NCBI RefSeq assembly: GCF_044762655.1
Contig: NZ_JBIWER010000007.1
Location: 153,620-217,619, forward strand
Direction: 5' to 3'
Length of the DNA stretch: 64,000 bases
Source of the DNA: Psychrobacillus sp044762655
GTDB lineage: Bacteria; Bacillota; Bacilli; Bacillales_A; Planococcaceae
The position numbers and the translations under genes were made by a program. The stretch's first letter is position 1, and each line of letters starts with the position of its first letter. Under the pieces are notes generated by a model, which saw only the letters and a program-made list of their open reading frames with translations, ran no database searches and was not told where the DNA came from. This document shows, piece by piece, positions 25,035 through 34,516 of this stretch.

Positions 25035-26340
25035 CTCCTAATAATTCTGGAGATATGCGAATCCAACTCCCACTCTCCTGGTAATACCAAGAAGGCTCAA
25101 GATTAAATAAGGATTGATCGTCATCTCGAGATAAATAAAATCCAATCATCACATCATCAATGGAATTCATATTAATATCTGTAGCGGTAGAAAGAAAATC
25201 ATAAATGGACTGCCCAGAAGCTAATTGTACTTGGCGTGTTTTCAGAGGAAAAGGAACATCAAGCGTATAAAAAGGACGATAGTATCGATACACTCGGTCA
25301 ATTCCCCAGTATTGCGAGATTTCTGTTAATGTATCCTTACTAAACACCGGTAGACCAGCAAAATACAATTGATAATTAATTTGGCGATTTGCGGTGTTCA
25401 TCCGTGAATAACGATAATCATCTGTCCAGCCACTATGCTCATTGATAAAATTCAAGCTGTTTTGAATGAGCTCTAGGGGATTCCCTGGATTTTCATTTTC
25501 CGAAGCAGGATGCACATAGTTTAAACTTTTATAAGGAAAATTCACATTCATTAATGCATTATCATCCGTATATTGTTGTTCACTCATACTAACAGAATTG
25601 CTTCTCACTAAGCTAGGATTATTGAAAAGGGCATCCTTGAACTTATTTGGATTAATTTCTTTAATAGAGTAAGAATAACTAATGATATTTTCCGGTGATG
25701 ATGAAACGTATAATGATAATTTGTTGTTTCTAACAATTTCATTATACACTTGCATTGCCTCAGCTTGCTCTATAGTACGCTCGACAAACCCTAATTTATC
25801 CGTTTTTTCTGCAGTTGCCTTATAGACTTTCTGCTGTGATGTACTGATAAAATACAAAGTCATATTATCTGAGCTGTCCTCATTCCAATCTATTACTAAT
25901 CGATTAAAATAAGCCTTAGGAAAATTATGATCAGCAAAGGTTAAAATATTGCCCAATATTTCTATAGGGACATCTGCTGTAAAAAAGAAACTTGCACGGT
26001 TAGGGGTTTTGACAAACTCATTTATTTGCTCCATATTAACTTTATTGCTAGCTAACTCAACCGTTTGAATTTCCCACGTTTTCATTTTATTAAGTACAAA
26101 ATCAATTGGTTGACTCGCAAATGATCCTTTTAGGACATTTTCTTGGCTTATGATCATACGATACGGTTTAATAATGTCTTCTAATTTCTTTTTTTCGGCA
26201 ATGGATATATCTACAATAGCTGCCTCATTTGTTTGAATGACAGGAGAGAATGTCCAAATAGAAAAAGTTAAAGTAAAGCTGAGGATTATAAGTAAGAATA
26301 AAACAACGGATTTTACTTGCTCAATGTATTTCAATCCCAC
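25012..26340 (-). CDS. walH: WalK regulatory protein WalH (YycH)
   Basis: A 442-residue protein with an N-terminal signal-anchor (about 10-30; VVLFLLIILSFTLTFSIW) and a large extracytoplasmic YycH domain. It partners WalI to control WalK activity through their membrane helices. It overlaps the walK end by 10 bases. Confidence 0.94.
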   Translation of the reverse strand: MGLKYIEQVKSVVLFLLIILSFTLTFSIWTFSPVIQTNEAAIVDISIAEKKKLEDIIKPYRMIISQENVLKGSFASQPIDFVLNKMKTWEIQTVELASNKVNMEQINEFVKTPNRASFFFTADVPIEILGNILTFADHNFPKAYFNRLVIDWNEDSSDNMTLYFISTSQQKVYKATAEKTDKLGFVERTIEQAEAMQVYNEIVRNNKLSLYVSSSPENIISYSYSIKEINPNKFKDALFNNPSLVRSNSVSMSEQQYTDDNALMNVNFPYKSLNYVHPASENENPGNPLELIQNSLNFINEHSGWTDDYRYSRMNTANRQINYQLYFAGLPVFSKDTLTEISQYWGIDRVYRYYRPFYTLDVPFPLKTRQVQLASGQSIYDFLSTATDINMNSIDDVMIGFYLSRDDDQSLFNLEPSWYYQESGSWIRISPELLGGAKFGLE

Positions 26341-28151
26341 TCACCTTCCTCATCCGTTAAAATATCCAGTGTAAAGAAAATGGTCGTCCCGTGTCCTTCT
26401 TCACTTTCTGCCCATATTCTACCTCCATGAGCTTCAATCATTTCCCGGGCAATTGCTAAGCCGAGACCCGTTCCTCCCATAGATCTTGCTCTTGCTCGAT
26501 CTACCCTATAAAAACGATCAAAGACTCGATCAACATTTTCAGAAGGAATTCCCATGCCATCATCAGAAATCATTACTTTTAATATGGAGTCAGTAACTAC
26601 TACGCCAAATCGTATATTCCCACCGTCTGGGGAATACTTAATTGCATTTGAAATAATATTATCGATTACCTGTGTTAATTTATCCGTATCGATATCTACA
26701 TAATATGACTTATTAGAAAGCAAGCGTACAAACGAAACGTGATCTGATTTGGAAAGCTCAAATCTATCGATAATGCGGTTAAAGAATTGATTGAAATTGA
26801 CAATTTCTCGATTCAAATCATAATCTCTACTATCCATTTTAGATAATTGGAGTAGGTCATTTACTAGTCGAATCATTCTATGTGTTTCTGTTTGAGTTAC
26901 CTGTAAAAAAGATGGAGCAATTTCTTCATCCTTCCAGGCACCGTCAGCCAATGCCTCCAAATAACTACTCATGGTAGTAAGCGGTGTTCGTAATTCATGA
27001 GAAACGTTCGCTACAAACTCTCTTCTTTCCATATCCACTTTTTCTTGTTCTGTATTGTCATGTAATACTGCGATTAAACCGTTAACAAAACCAGTTTCTT
27101 TTTGTATCACTGAAAAATTTGCACGTAAAATAAATGGTCGTTCAATGGAGCTTAAATCTAAATTAATCGGTTCTTTTAAATGGATTAAGTCCTCAAACGA
27201 ATGTTCAGGATCTATTCCAAGAACAGATATAATTGGACGATTTAACACCATTTCTCTAGGTATACGCAATAATCTAAGTGCTGGATCATTTATCAGGATA
27301 ACTCTACCTTTACGATCTGTAGCTATTACGCCATCTGTCATATTGGTTAAAACAGAGGCTAGTTTTCTACGCTCTGCTTCCGTTGTCGATTGAGCTTCCT
27401 GCAATCTATTCGTCAGATGATTAAAGGTAACCGCTAGCTGCCCTATTTCATCATTGCCATATACTCGAACTTTTCTAGAAAAATTACCTTTAGCCATAGC
27501 TTGTGCTTGTTTTCTCATATCTGCGATAGGACGGGTAATTGTCTGTGCGATTAGAATCCCTAGTATGACAGTAATAACTAACGCAACTGCTGTACCTCCT
27601 GCAAGAATTTGATTAATTTCATTCATCTGAACAAAGATATTTTCAATATTAGATTCTATATATAATGTTCCAATTACTTCTCCCTTATAAATAATAGGAG
27701 TAGCTAATATCCATATTCTGTGTGTTTCTTCATCCAGCGATATACTATCAAAATCATCTTCTGCAGTAATCGATTTTCGAACCAAATCATTCATCGAACG
27801 TTGGCCTACAATCGACTGATTATTATTATCAGAAGTTGCCAAAATTCGATACCGTGCATCGATTACACGCACTTCTTTAATATCATACGAATTAAGGCTA
27901 GACAAAATAGAACGTAAACTTTGTTCTTTTGTTTGGTCTTCTTCGCCTCGTATTTTTATTAATTCTTCTCGCGCGCTATATTCCAATATGCTAACACGTT
28001 CACGAATCGACGTTTGAAAATTATCCTTTAACGTTTCCTCTAACCCACGGACAAAATACAATCCAATAATTTGCATAGCAATAATGATAAGTAATACGTA
28101 AATCAGCACAATCTTTACATGTATCGATTTAAAGTATCCAACCTTTTGCAT
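26331..28151 (-). CDS. walK: Sensor histidine kinase WalK
   Basis: A 606-residue essential kinase that senses cell-wall state and phosphorylates WalR. Order of parts: helix 1 (about 13-33), extracytoplasmic PAS-like domain (about 35-183), helix 2 (about 184-204), HAMP (to about 258), cytoplasmic PAS (about 265-370), HisKA with the phosphorylated His in FVANVSHELRTPLTT, and HATPase with N box NAIKYSPDGG and G boxes DDGMGIP and GGTGLGLAIA. Length is typical (about 610). It starts five bases after walR. Confidence 0.97.
   Translation of the reverse strand: MQKVGYFKSIHVKIVLIYVLLIIIAMQIIGLYFVRGLEETLKDNFQTSIRERVSILEYSAREELIKIRGEEDQTKEQSLRSILSSLNSYDIKEVRVIDARYRILATSDNNNQSIVGQRSMNDLVRKSITAEDDFDSISLDEETHRIWILATPIIYKGEVIGTLYIESNIENIFVQMNEINQILAGGTAVALVITVILGILIAQTITRPIADMRKQAQAMAKGNFSRKVRVYGNDEIGQLAVTFNHLTNRLQEAQSTTEAERRKLASVLTNMTDGVIATDRKGRVILINDPALRLLRIPREMVLNRPIISVLGIDPEHSFEDLIHLKEPINLDLSSIERPFILRANFSVIQKETGFVNGLIAVLHDNTEQEKVDMERREFVANVSHELRTPLTTMSSYLEALADGAWKDEEIAPSFLQVTQTETHRMIRLVNDLLQLSKMDSRDYDLNREIVNFNQFFNRIIDRFELSKSDHVSFVRLLSNKSYYVDIDTDKLTQVIDNIISNAIKYSPDGGNIRFGVVVTDSILKVMISDDGMGIPSENVDRVFDRFYRVDRARARSMGGTGLGLAIAREMIEAHGGRIWAESEEGHGTTIFFTLDILTDEEGEWD
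26440..26453. promoter_or_regulatory. Candidate Noc-binding site inside walK
   Basis: ATTTCCCGGGCAAT differs at one base from the Noc-binding consensus ATTTCCCGGGAAAT. It overlaps conserved coding sequence (AREMIEA), so chance is possible. Confidence 0.4.
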
Positions 28152-28156
28152 TCTTT

Positions 28157-28861
28157 TTACTCCTGTTCAGGACTTCGTAAATAGTAGCCTACGCCTCTTC
28201 TAGTTACTATCCAAGTTGGATGACTTGGATTGTCTTCAATTTTTTCTCGTAAACGACGAATTGTCACATCCACTGTACGCACGTCTCCAAAGTAATCATA
28301 ACCCCATACGGTTTGTAGTAAATGTTCACGAGTCATGACTTGTCCTATATGTTTTGCCAAGTAATGCAACAGCTCGAATTCTCGATGCGTAAGCTCAATT
28401 GTTTCGTCTCTCTTTAATACTAGATACGCATCTGGCTGTATAGTTAATGGACCAATAACAATATCATTTGTCAATACTTCTGCATCTTCTTGAATTGTTT
28501 GGTGTCTACGCATATTTGCTTTAACTCGCGCGATTAATTCTCTCGTACTGAATGGTTTAGTTACATAATCATCTGCTCCAAGCTCAAGACCTAGTACTTT
28601 GTCTATCTCAGAATCTTTTGCTGTTAGCATGATTATAGGAAAGTCATATTTTTTTCGAATTTCTCTACAAACTTCCATTCCATCTTTGTTAGGCAACATA
28701 ATATCTAATAACATTAAATCCGGTTGATCCTCCTCTACCTTTTTTAATGCTTCATCTCCATTATATGCACAAACTACTTGGTACCCTTCTTTTTTAAGGT
28801 TAAATTGAAGTATATCTGCAATCGGCTTTTCATCATCTACAACTAATATTTTTTTACTCAT
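28157..28861 (-). CDS. walR: Response regulator WalR
   Basis: A 234-residue OmpR-family regulator of cell-wall hydrolase genes. The receiver domain has acidic pocket DDEKP, phosphorylated Asp in LMLLDIMLPNKDG (residue 53) and TAKDSE, and the winged helix includes VRTVDVTIRRLREKIED. It is the first gene of walRKHIJ. ATG 28861 is preceded by GGGGGAG. Confidence 0.98.
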   Translation of the reverse strand: MSKKILVVDDEKPIADILQFNLKKEGYQVVCAYNGDEALKKVEEDQPDLMLLDIMLPNKDGMEVCREIRKKYDFPIIMLTAKDSEIDKVLGLELGADDYVTKPFSTRELIARVKANMRRHQTIQEDAEVLTNDIVIGPLTIQPDAYLVLKRDETIELTHREFELLHYLAKHIGQVMTREHLLQTVWGYDYFGDVRTVDVTIRRLREKIEDNPSHPTWIVTRRGVGYYLRSPEQE

Positions 28862-29210
28862 ATTTACTCCCCCTGTTTCTAGTATTCTATATTTAACTCA
28901 ATTGAATTATTTTTAACAATAATATTATCTACTTTAACATTGTTTCAGGCTTCCTGCATCTCTAAAGTAGTAGCGATGCTATAATTCGACTCCTTATGTC
29001 GAAATATTTCCTAGGAAATTTTATAAAAAATAAATACTATTCGTGTGACCTAAAATAGAATAAAAATCCGGGTAAAAAGATGCAAAATACTTTAAAAATA
29101 AAACCTATATATTCCGTTTATTTGCGCTTCGGTCGCACGCTTTCCAACTGGTATTCTTGCTAATCCCTTGAAACCAGTGTTCACGAGATTATTATTTACT
29201 AAAGAATAAA
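28862..29210. other. Upstream region of walR, no gene seen
   Basis: About 350 AT-rich bases that must hold the wal operon promoter; I cannot pick one with confidence. A short GC-richer patch at about 29123-29150 (GCGCTTCGGTCGCACGCTTT) recalls fragments of the GC-rich repeats elsewhere in the window and may be a decayed copy. Confidence 0.4.
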
Positions 29211-29244
29211 AAAGAGACAGTCCAAATTTTGCGACTGCCTCTTT
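29211..29244 (-). terminator. Terminator of the M23 peptidase gene
   Basis: Arms AAAGAG-A-CAGTC / GACTG-C-CTCTTT just beyond the stop codon, with a minus-strand T-rich tail. Confidence 0.8.
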
Positions 29245-29249
29245 GTATA

Positions 29250-30728
29250 TTATTTGTTTAATACAGTTAATGGATTAATCGTAACTCCATTTTTTTCGAC
29301 TTCAAAATGTAAATGAGTTCCTGTAGAACGACCAGTACTTCCCATAACACCAATTTTAGTACCTGTGGGGACTACTTGCCCTACCTTAGCAGAAATAGAA
29401 GATAGATGTGCATACGTTGTTTTGTATCCATTTTGGTGGTCAATGATGACACGTTGTCCGTACGTTCCATCCCAACCGGCTGCAACTACCTTTCCATTAT
29501 CTGCTGCTTTTATCGTAAAGCCGCTTGGTCGTGCAATATCAATACCTTCATGCTGACGTCCCCATCGGTATCCCATCTTACTAGAAATATATCCTCCTTC
29601 AGCTGGCCAAGCAAATACACCAGAGCCGCGTGAAGGAATTACTTTCGTACCTTTTAAAACAATATGGTCTTTAGGTTCTACAAGAATCTTCTCTTCAATA
29701 GCAGCTATACCAACTTGTACTCCATTCTCTTTACGAATTAAGTAAGTTGCCATTTTTTTACCATCGGAACCTTCTTGTAATACCTTCGTATCGCCTTTAT
29801 ACATATCCTCTGTTTCTTTTACTTTTTTCGTATGTACCATGGCTTCCACAGCTTTTTTCTCATACTGTACTTCTATATTAATAAGTGGTTTTAGGACTGT
29901 TATATTTAACTCTTGACCTATTTGTAATACGGTAGAATCAGTTACACCAGGATTCAGTGCCATTAGTTCTGCAGATGTTAGATTATGATCGTTAGCAATA
30001 GTCCCCAAAACATCACCTGCTGCTACTGTATATAACTCTTTTTCTAATGTGCCTTCTAAAAGCAGCTTCACAGCATCATCTGGCGAAACAATCTTACTAG
30101 GTGCTGTTTGAACAGTAACTCCTGATACCTTTTCTTTTAATATTAAATTAGCAATACGAGTTTCGTTTTCTTTTAGTTCGGGTAAAGATTTACTAGTATT
30201 ATTTCTAGCTTCCAGTATGTTCAATTCATCTTGTGAAACAAAATTTAATTTTAGTTTTCTTAGAGCTTCATGGTAAGCATCTATGTCTTTGACGTAGACT
30301 GCCATCTCGTCATTGACCGATAATGCAAATGCTTTTGCCTCTACTTCGATTAAGCCTTCCAGCTTTTGAAGAGTAGTTTCATCATTTGTATTTGTAGTAA
30401 AAACTTGTTCTGATACTACCGACAAGTTAGAACCAGCTGTTAACGTCACATTTTTATACTGGGAGCTAGATTCTTCTACTTTTTTGTCGAGCATAGGCTG
30501 TATTTTGGTTTGATCCGAAATGGTGCCAACATATTGACCATCCGTATATATATGATATATTTCTTTTAAAGTATTACTTTCACTTTCATTTGCAAAAGCC
30601 ATATTAAACGAAATACTCGAGATAAGTAAACCTGATATAGCTGCTTTTTTCACTATATTTGACTTTCCGTTTGAAAGAACACCCAGTTTCGACACCTTCT
30701 GTTCCTCATTCTTACTTTTCAAAAACAT
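29250..30728 (-). CDS. Exported M23 peptidase with LysM and G5-like domains
   Basis: A 492-residue secreted or cell-wall-bound peptidoglycan endopeptidase. It has a hydrophobic signal segment at about 28-46 ending AFA, a central region, a LysM module (about 232-277; YTVAAGDVLGTIANDHNLTS), a G5-like domain (about 285-365) and a C-terminal M23 domain with zinc ligands in HEGIDIARP and HLHFE. ATG 30728 has GGAAGGGG upstream. Its position next to walRK and a WalR-like box upstream suggest control by WalR. Related genes occupy this spot in other Bacillales. Confidence 0.93.
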   Translation of the reverse strand: MFLKSKNEEQKVSKLGVLSNGKSNIVKKAAISGLLISSISFNMAFANESESNTLKEIYHIYTDGQYVGTISDQTKIQPMLDKKVEESSSQYKNVTLTAGSNLSVVSEQVFTTNTNDETTLQKLEGLIEVEAKAFALSVNDEMAVYVKDIDAYHEALRKLKLNFVSQDELNILEARNNTSKSLPELKENETRIANLILKEKVSGVTVQTAPSKIVSPDDAVKLLLEGTLEKELYTVAAGDVLGTIANDHNLTSAELMALNPGVTDSTVLQIGQELNITVLKPLINIEVQYEKKAVEAMVHTKKVKETEDMYKGDTKVLQEGSDGKKMATYLIRKENGVQVGIAAIEEKILVEPKDHIVLKGTKVIPSRGSGVFAWPAEGGYISSKMGYRWGRQHEGIDIARPSGFTIKAADNGKVVAAGWDGTYGQRVIIDHQNGYKTTYAHLSSISAKVGQVVPTGTKIGVMGSTGRSTGTHLHFEVEKNGVTINPLTVLNK

Positions 30729-30826
30729 GATAAAGCCCCTTCCAGACAGTATGTAAACTCTGCTATCATTTTACGCTTCTCTAATTTAACATATTTGAAA
30801 TGAAGATGTGTATCTTTGGAGTAGGT

Positions 30827-30843
30827 TGTAAAGAAACTGTAGT
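30827..30843 (+). promoter_or_regulatory. Candidate WalR box upstream of the M23 peptidase
   Basis: TGTAAA-N5-TGTAGT approximates the WalR direct repeat TGTWAH-N5-TGTWAH with one mismatch in the second half. It lies about 100 bases before the gene start. The surrounding 355-base gap (30729-31083) holds nothing else except the purA terminator. Confidence 0.35.
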
Positions 30844-31042
30844 ATTAGTACCATATATTTCATCATTTTTACATTTTTTATCATTTATTAGTTCCTTATA
30901 ACTAGACAGATGCCCTGCTACTATAGTTTTCTCCAAAATTTTCATTTATTATACATAAATCAATAGAATTCTTTGTTATATTTGTAATAATAGAAGATTA
31001 ACATAATAAAACCTTTTCATATTTCTCTATGAATAGACAAAA

Positions 31043-31078
31043 AAAACCATCAAAAGCTTGCGCTCTTGATGGTTTTTT
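31043..31078 (-). terminator. Terminator of purA
   Basis: Arms AAAACCATCAA / TTGATGGTTTT around AAGCTTGCGCTC-type loop with T/A runs on both sides. Confidence 0.9.
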
Positions 31079-31083
31079 GCTTT

Positions 31084-32370
31084 TTATTTCCAAACACTTG
31101 TAATAATATTCGTTTGGGTACGATCTGGTCCTACTGAGAAAATGGAGATTTGTACACCTGTAAGCTGAGAAATGCGCTCTAAGTAATGTCGCGCTGTTTC
31201 AGGTAGCTCATCAAGTGATTTACATTTAGTAATGTCTTCACTCCAGCCTGGCATTTCTTCATACACGGGCTCACATTCACTTAATATACGTAGGTTTGCT
31301 GGGTACTCTGTAATTAACTCACCTTTGTATTTATAAGCAGTACATAATTTAACTGTATCTAAACCAGTTAAGACATCAATTGAGTTAACCGTTAAATCGG
31401 TTAAACCACTAACACGACGAGCATGTCTAATTACTACTGTATCAAACCAACCAATACGACGTGGTCTACCTGTAGTTGTTCCGTATTCTTTCCCAACTTC
31501 ACGGATTTGGTTTCCTATTTCATCAAATAGCTCAGTTGGGAAAGGACCATCACCTACACGTGATGTATATGCTTTACAAACTCCTACTACATGATTAATC
31601 TTTGTTGGACCTACTCCTGCTCCAATTGTTACTCCACCAGCAACTGGATTCGAAGAGGTTACAAATGGATAAGTACCTTGGTCGATATCCAGCATAACTC
31701 CTTGAGCACCTTCAAATAAGACACGACGACCGTCATCTAATGCATCGTTTAATACTTTAGATGTATCTGTAACATACTTGGCAATCTCTTGTCCATAGGC
31801 ATAGAATTCTTCTAAAATTTCTTCTGAAGTAAATCCTTCTGTTTCGTAAAACTTCTCAAACATTCTATTCTTTTCTTTTAAGTTAAGTTCTAATTTCTCT
31901 TTAAACACTTCGTAATCCAGAAGATCAGCGATACGGATTCCTACACGTGCGGCCTTGTCCATATAAGCTGGTCCAATTCCTTTACCTGTCGTTCCGATTT
32001 TATTTGCTCCTCTACGAGCTTCTTCTACTTCGTCCTGTTTTAGATGATAAGGTAGAATAACATGCGCACGATTAGAAATACGTAAGTTTTCAGTTGTAAC
32101 GCCACGATCATGCAATCCTTTTAGCTCTTTTACAAGTGCTCTTGGATCCACTACCATTCCGTTTCCTATAACAGAGATTTTATCTTTATAGAATATCCCT
32201 GAAGGAATCAAATGAAGCTTGTAAGTTTCTCCCCCAAAAATAATGGTATGACCTGCATTATTACCGCCTTGGTAACGTGCAATTACTTCTGAGTTTTCGG
32301 ATAGAAAGTCTGTGATTTTCCCTTTACCTTCGTCTCCCCATTGTGTTCCAACTACTACTACTGATGGCAT
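31084..32370 (-). CDS. purA: Adenylosuccinate synthetase
   Basis: A 428-residue enzyme that joins aspartate to IMP with GTP, the first committed step to AMP. It has the P-loop GDEGKGKITDFL near residue 12 with catalytic Asp13, the IMP-binding region QGGNNAGHTI with His41, and GTTTGRPRRIGWFD. Length is standard. It is monocistronic, between the wal locus and dnaB as in B. subtilis. Confidence 0.98.
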   Translation of the reverse strand: MPSVVVVGTQWGDEGKGKITDFLSENSEVIARYQGGNNAGHTIIFGGETYKLHLIPSGIFYKDKISVIGNGMVVDPRALVKELKGLHDRGVTTENLRISNRAHVILPYHLKQDEVEEARRGANKIGTTGKGIGPAYMDKAARVGIRIADLLDYEVFKEKLELNLKEKNRMFEKFYETEGFTSEEILEEFYAYGQEIAKYVTDTSKVLNDALDDGRRVLFEGAQGVMLDIDQGTYPFVTSSNPVAGGVTIGAGVGPTKINHVVGVCKAYTSRVGDGPFPTELFDEIGNQIREVGKEYGTTTGRPRRIGWFDTVVIRHARRVSGLTDLTVNSIDVLTGLDTVKLCTAYKYKGELITEYPANLRILSECEPVYEEMPGWSEDITKCKSLDELPETARHYLERISQLTGVQISIFSVGPDRTQTNIITSVWK

Positions 32371-32461
32371 TTTCCAGCACCTCCGTCAGACATTTTATAT
32401 GTCCTGATTCAAACAGTGTTATTGTACCAATCTAAAAGCACTTAGTCAACTGATTTAAAGC

Positions 32462-32512
32462 AAAAACACGAACAAATAAATGATTGAATTCATTTATCGT
32501 TCGTGTTTGTTT
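32462..32512 (-). terminator. Terminator downstream of dnaB
   Basis: A long hairpin, CACGAAC and ATAAATGA pairing with TTCATTTAT and GTTCGTG, flanked by A and T runs. It ends the rpsF-to-dnaB side transcription before purA. Confidence 0.8.
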
Positions 32513-32568
32513 ATATTAAGCTATTTAATTATCCATTGTTTACAAGCATACCTCTAAAACTCGGAGTT

Positions 32569-32696
32569 GCTTGCACTTTTCTATCTGTCTAGTTTCAGCG
32601 CATAGTCGCTTCAGGCTCTCAAGTGAAGGCAAAGAACGCCTTTACGTGAAATCCTTCCAGCGCTTGTCAGGGCTACATAGGCGCTTGCACTTTTCT
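32569..32696. repeat. GC-richer intergenic repeat bounded by a 14-base direct repeat
   Basis: GCTTGCACTTTTCT occurs at 32569-32582 and again at 32683-32696. The 100 bases between are GC-richer than the surroundings, with short inverted segments (AAGGCAAAGAACGCCTTT). The layout resembles Bacillaceae intergenic repeats. It lies immediately downstream of dnaB. Confidence 0.55.
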
Positions 32697-32698
32697 TA

Positions 32699-34054
32699 TT
32701 ACGCTGGTGGTGCTTGGTGTTGACTCCAGTCGATGTTAACGAATTTGTTAAACTCTTTTACGAATGCCAGTGTAACTGTTCCCGTAGGACCATTACGTTG
32801 TTTTGCTATAATAATTTCAATCATATTCTGATTTTCGGTTTCTTTGTCATAATAATCTTCACGATACAGGAACGAGACAATATCTGCATCCTGCTCAATA
32901 GAACCAGATTCCCTTAAGTCAGACATCATTGGTCGCTTATCTTGACGCTGCTCCACTCCACGAGATAACTGAGACAAGGCTATTACAGGAACTTGCAATT
33001 CACGTGCTAAACCTTTTAAGGAACGAGAAATTTCCGAGACCTCCTGTTGACGGTTAGCTTGGCTTCCTCCACTACCTTGGATCAGCTGTAAATAATCAAT
33101 TAAAATCATTCCTAGACCATGCTCTTGTTTCAGTCGACGACATTTAGCACGGATTTCATTTACTCGAATACCAGGAGTATCATCAATATAAATACCTGCA
33201 TTTGAAAGGCTTCCCATTGCCATTGTGAGCTTGCGCCAATCTTCAGTTGTTAGTGCCCCTGTACGAAGAACCTGAGCGTCTATATTACCTTCCGCACAAA
33301 GCATACGCATAACTAGCTGTTCTGCACCCATCTCTAAACTAAAGATTGCTACATTTTCATCTGTTTTTGTCGCTACGTTTTGCGCCACATTCAGAGCAAA
33401 TGCCGTTTTACCTACAGATGGACGAGCAGCTACAATGATCAAGTCATTTCGTTGGAAGCCGGCTGTAATTCGGTCTAAATCACGGAATCCTGTCGGTATA
33501 CCGGTAACATCGCCTTTTCTCGTATGAAGTTTTTCTATATTATCGTATGTTTCCACTAGTACGTCTTTAATATGCTCGAAATCACCCGCATTTTTTCGGC
33601 TTGCGACTTCCATCATTTTGCGCTCAGCTTCTGCTAATAATGCTTCTACTTCATCTTCTCTTGTAAAACCATCTTCTACTATTGTGGTGGCTACACGTAT
33701 TAAGCGACGCAAAATAGATTTTTCTTCTACAATTTTAGCGTAGTATGCTATATTGGCTGCTGTTGGAACTGCATTAGCAATTTCACTTATATACGAAAGT
33801 CCACCAACATCCTCTAATTCTTTCTTTGCAGAAAGCTCTTCCGTCACGGTTACAACATCGATTGCCTTCCCTTTATCGCTCAAATGAAGCATTGTTTGGA
33901 AAATCTTTTGATGTGCTACCCGATAAAAGTCTTCCGCTAGCAAGATTTCTCCAGCGGTAATTAATGCCTGTGGTTCTAAAAATATAGCTCCAATGACAGA
34001 TTGTTCAGCTTCCTGGTTATGTGGCGGTACACGGTCCAACATCGGATCGCTCAT
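32699..34054 (-). CDS. dnaB: Replicative DNA helicase (DnaB; DnaC in B. subtilis naming)
   Basis: A 451-residue hexameric helicase of the replication fork. The N-terminal DnaB domain (about 8-110; PHNQEAEQSVIGA) is followed by a linker and the RecA-like C-terminal domain with Walker A ARPSVGKTAFALN, Walker B GMILIDYLQLI and SQLSRGVEQRQDKRP. It starts 12 bases after rplI. No intein is present at the P-loop, a common insertion point. Confidence 0.98.
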   Translation of the reverse strand: MSDPMLDRVPPHNQEAEQSVIGAIFLEPQALITAGEILLAEDFYRVAHQKIFQTMLHLSDKGKAIDVVTVTEELSAKKELEDVGGLSYISEIANAVPTAANIAYYAKIVEEKSILRRLIRVATTIVEDGFTREDEVEALLAEAERKMMEVASRKNAGDFEHIKDVLVETYDNIEKLHTRKGDVTGIPTGFRDLDRITAGFQRNDLIIVAARPSVGKTAFALNVAQNVATKTDENVAIFSLEMGAEQLVMRMLCAEGNIDAQVLRTGALTTEDWRKLTMAMGSLSNAGIYIDDTPGIRVNEIRAKCRRLKQEHGLGMILIDYLQLIQGSGGSQANRQQEVSEISRSLKGLARELQVPVIALSQLSRGVEQRQDKRPMMSDLRESGSIEQDADIVSFLYREDYYDKETENQNMIEIIIAKQRNGPTGTVTLAFVKEFNKFVNIDWSQHQAPPA

Positions 34055-34066
34055 TTACCTCTCTCC

Positions 34067-34516
34067 TTACGCTTCTTCAGCAACAAGAACTTTTAATGTC
34101 GCCACAACTTCATGATGAAGTTTTACAGGGACATTTGTATATCCTAATGCTCTAATTGCATCATCTAATTCCATTTTTCGTTTATCTAATTTAATACCAT
34201 GTGTTTTTTCTAATTGAGAGGCAATTTGTTTCGTTGTAATTGAACCAAATAGTCGACCGTCATTTCCAGACTTTGCTTTTAACTCAACAGTTATCTGCTC
34301 TAATTTTTCTTTTAAATCTTTTGCTTCTGCTAATTCTTGAGCCGCTTCTTTTTCGGATTTTTTCTTTTGTCCTTCTAAAGCACTTAATGCAGCTGCGTTT
34401 ACTTCAACCGCTAATTTGTTTTTAAGTAAAAAGTTATGTGCATAACCATCTGCAACATTTTTGACCTCGCCTTTTTTCCCTTTACCTTTTACGTCTTTTA
34501 AAAATACTACTTTCAT
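34067..34516 (-). CDS. rplI: 50S ribosomal protein L9
   Basis: A 149-residue protein with the N-terminal L9 signature (MKVVFLKDVKGKGKKGEVKNV), the long connecting helix rich in Glu/Lys and the C-terminal rRNA-binding domain. Its ATG overlaps the gdpP stop by four bases. Confidence 0.98.
   Translation of the reverse strand: MKVVFLKDVKGKGKKGEVKNVADGYAHNFLLKNKLAVEVNAAALSALEGQKKKSEKEAAQELAEAKDLKEKLEQITVELKAKSGNDGRLFGSITTKQIASQLEKTHGIKLDKRKMELDDAIRALGYTNVPVKLHHEVVATLKVLVAEEA

Noticed and set aside
32371..32698. tRNA genes between purA and dnaB or near walR, as in some Bacillus genomes
   Set aside because: I looked for GTTCGAATC-type T arms and CCA ends and found none.
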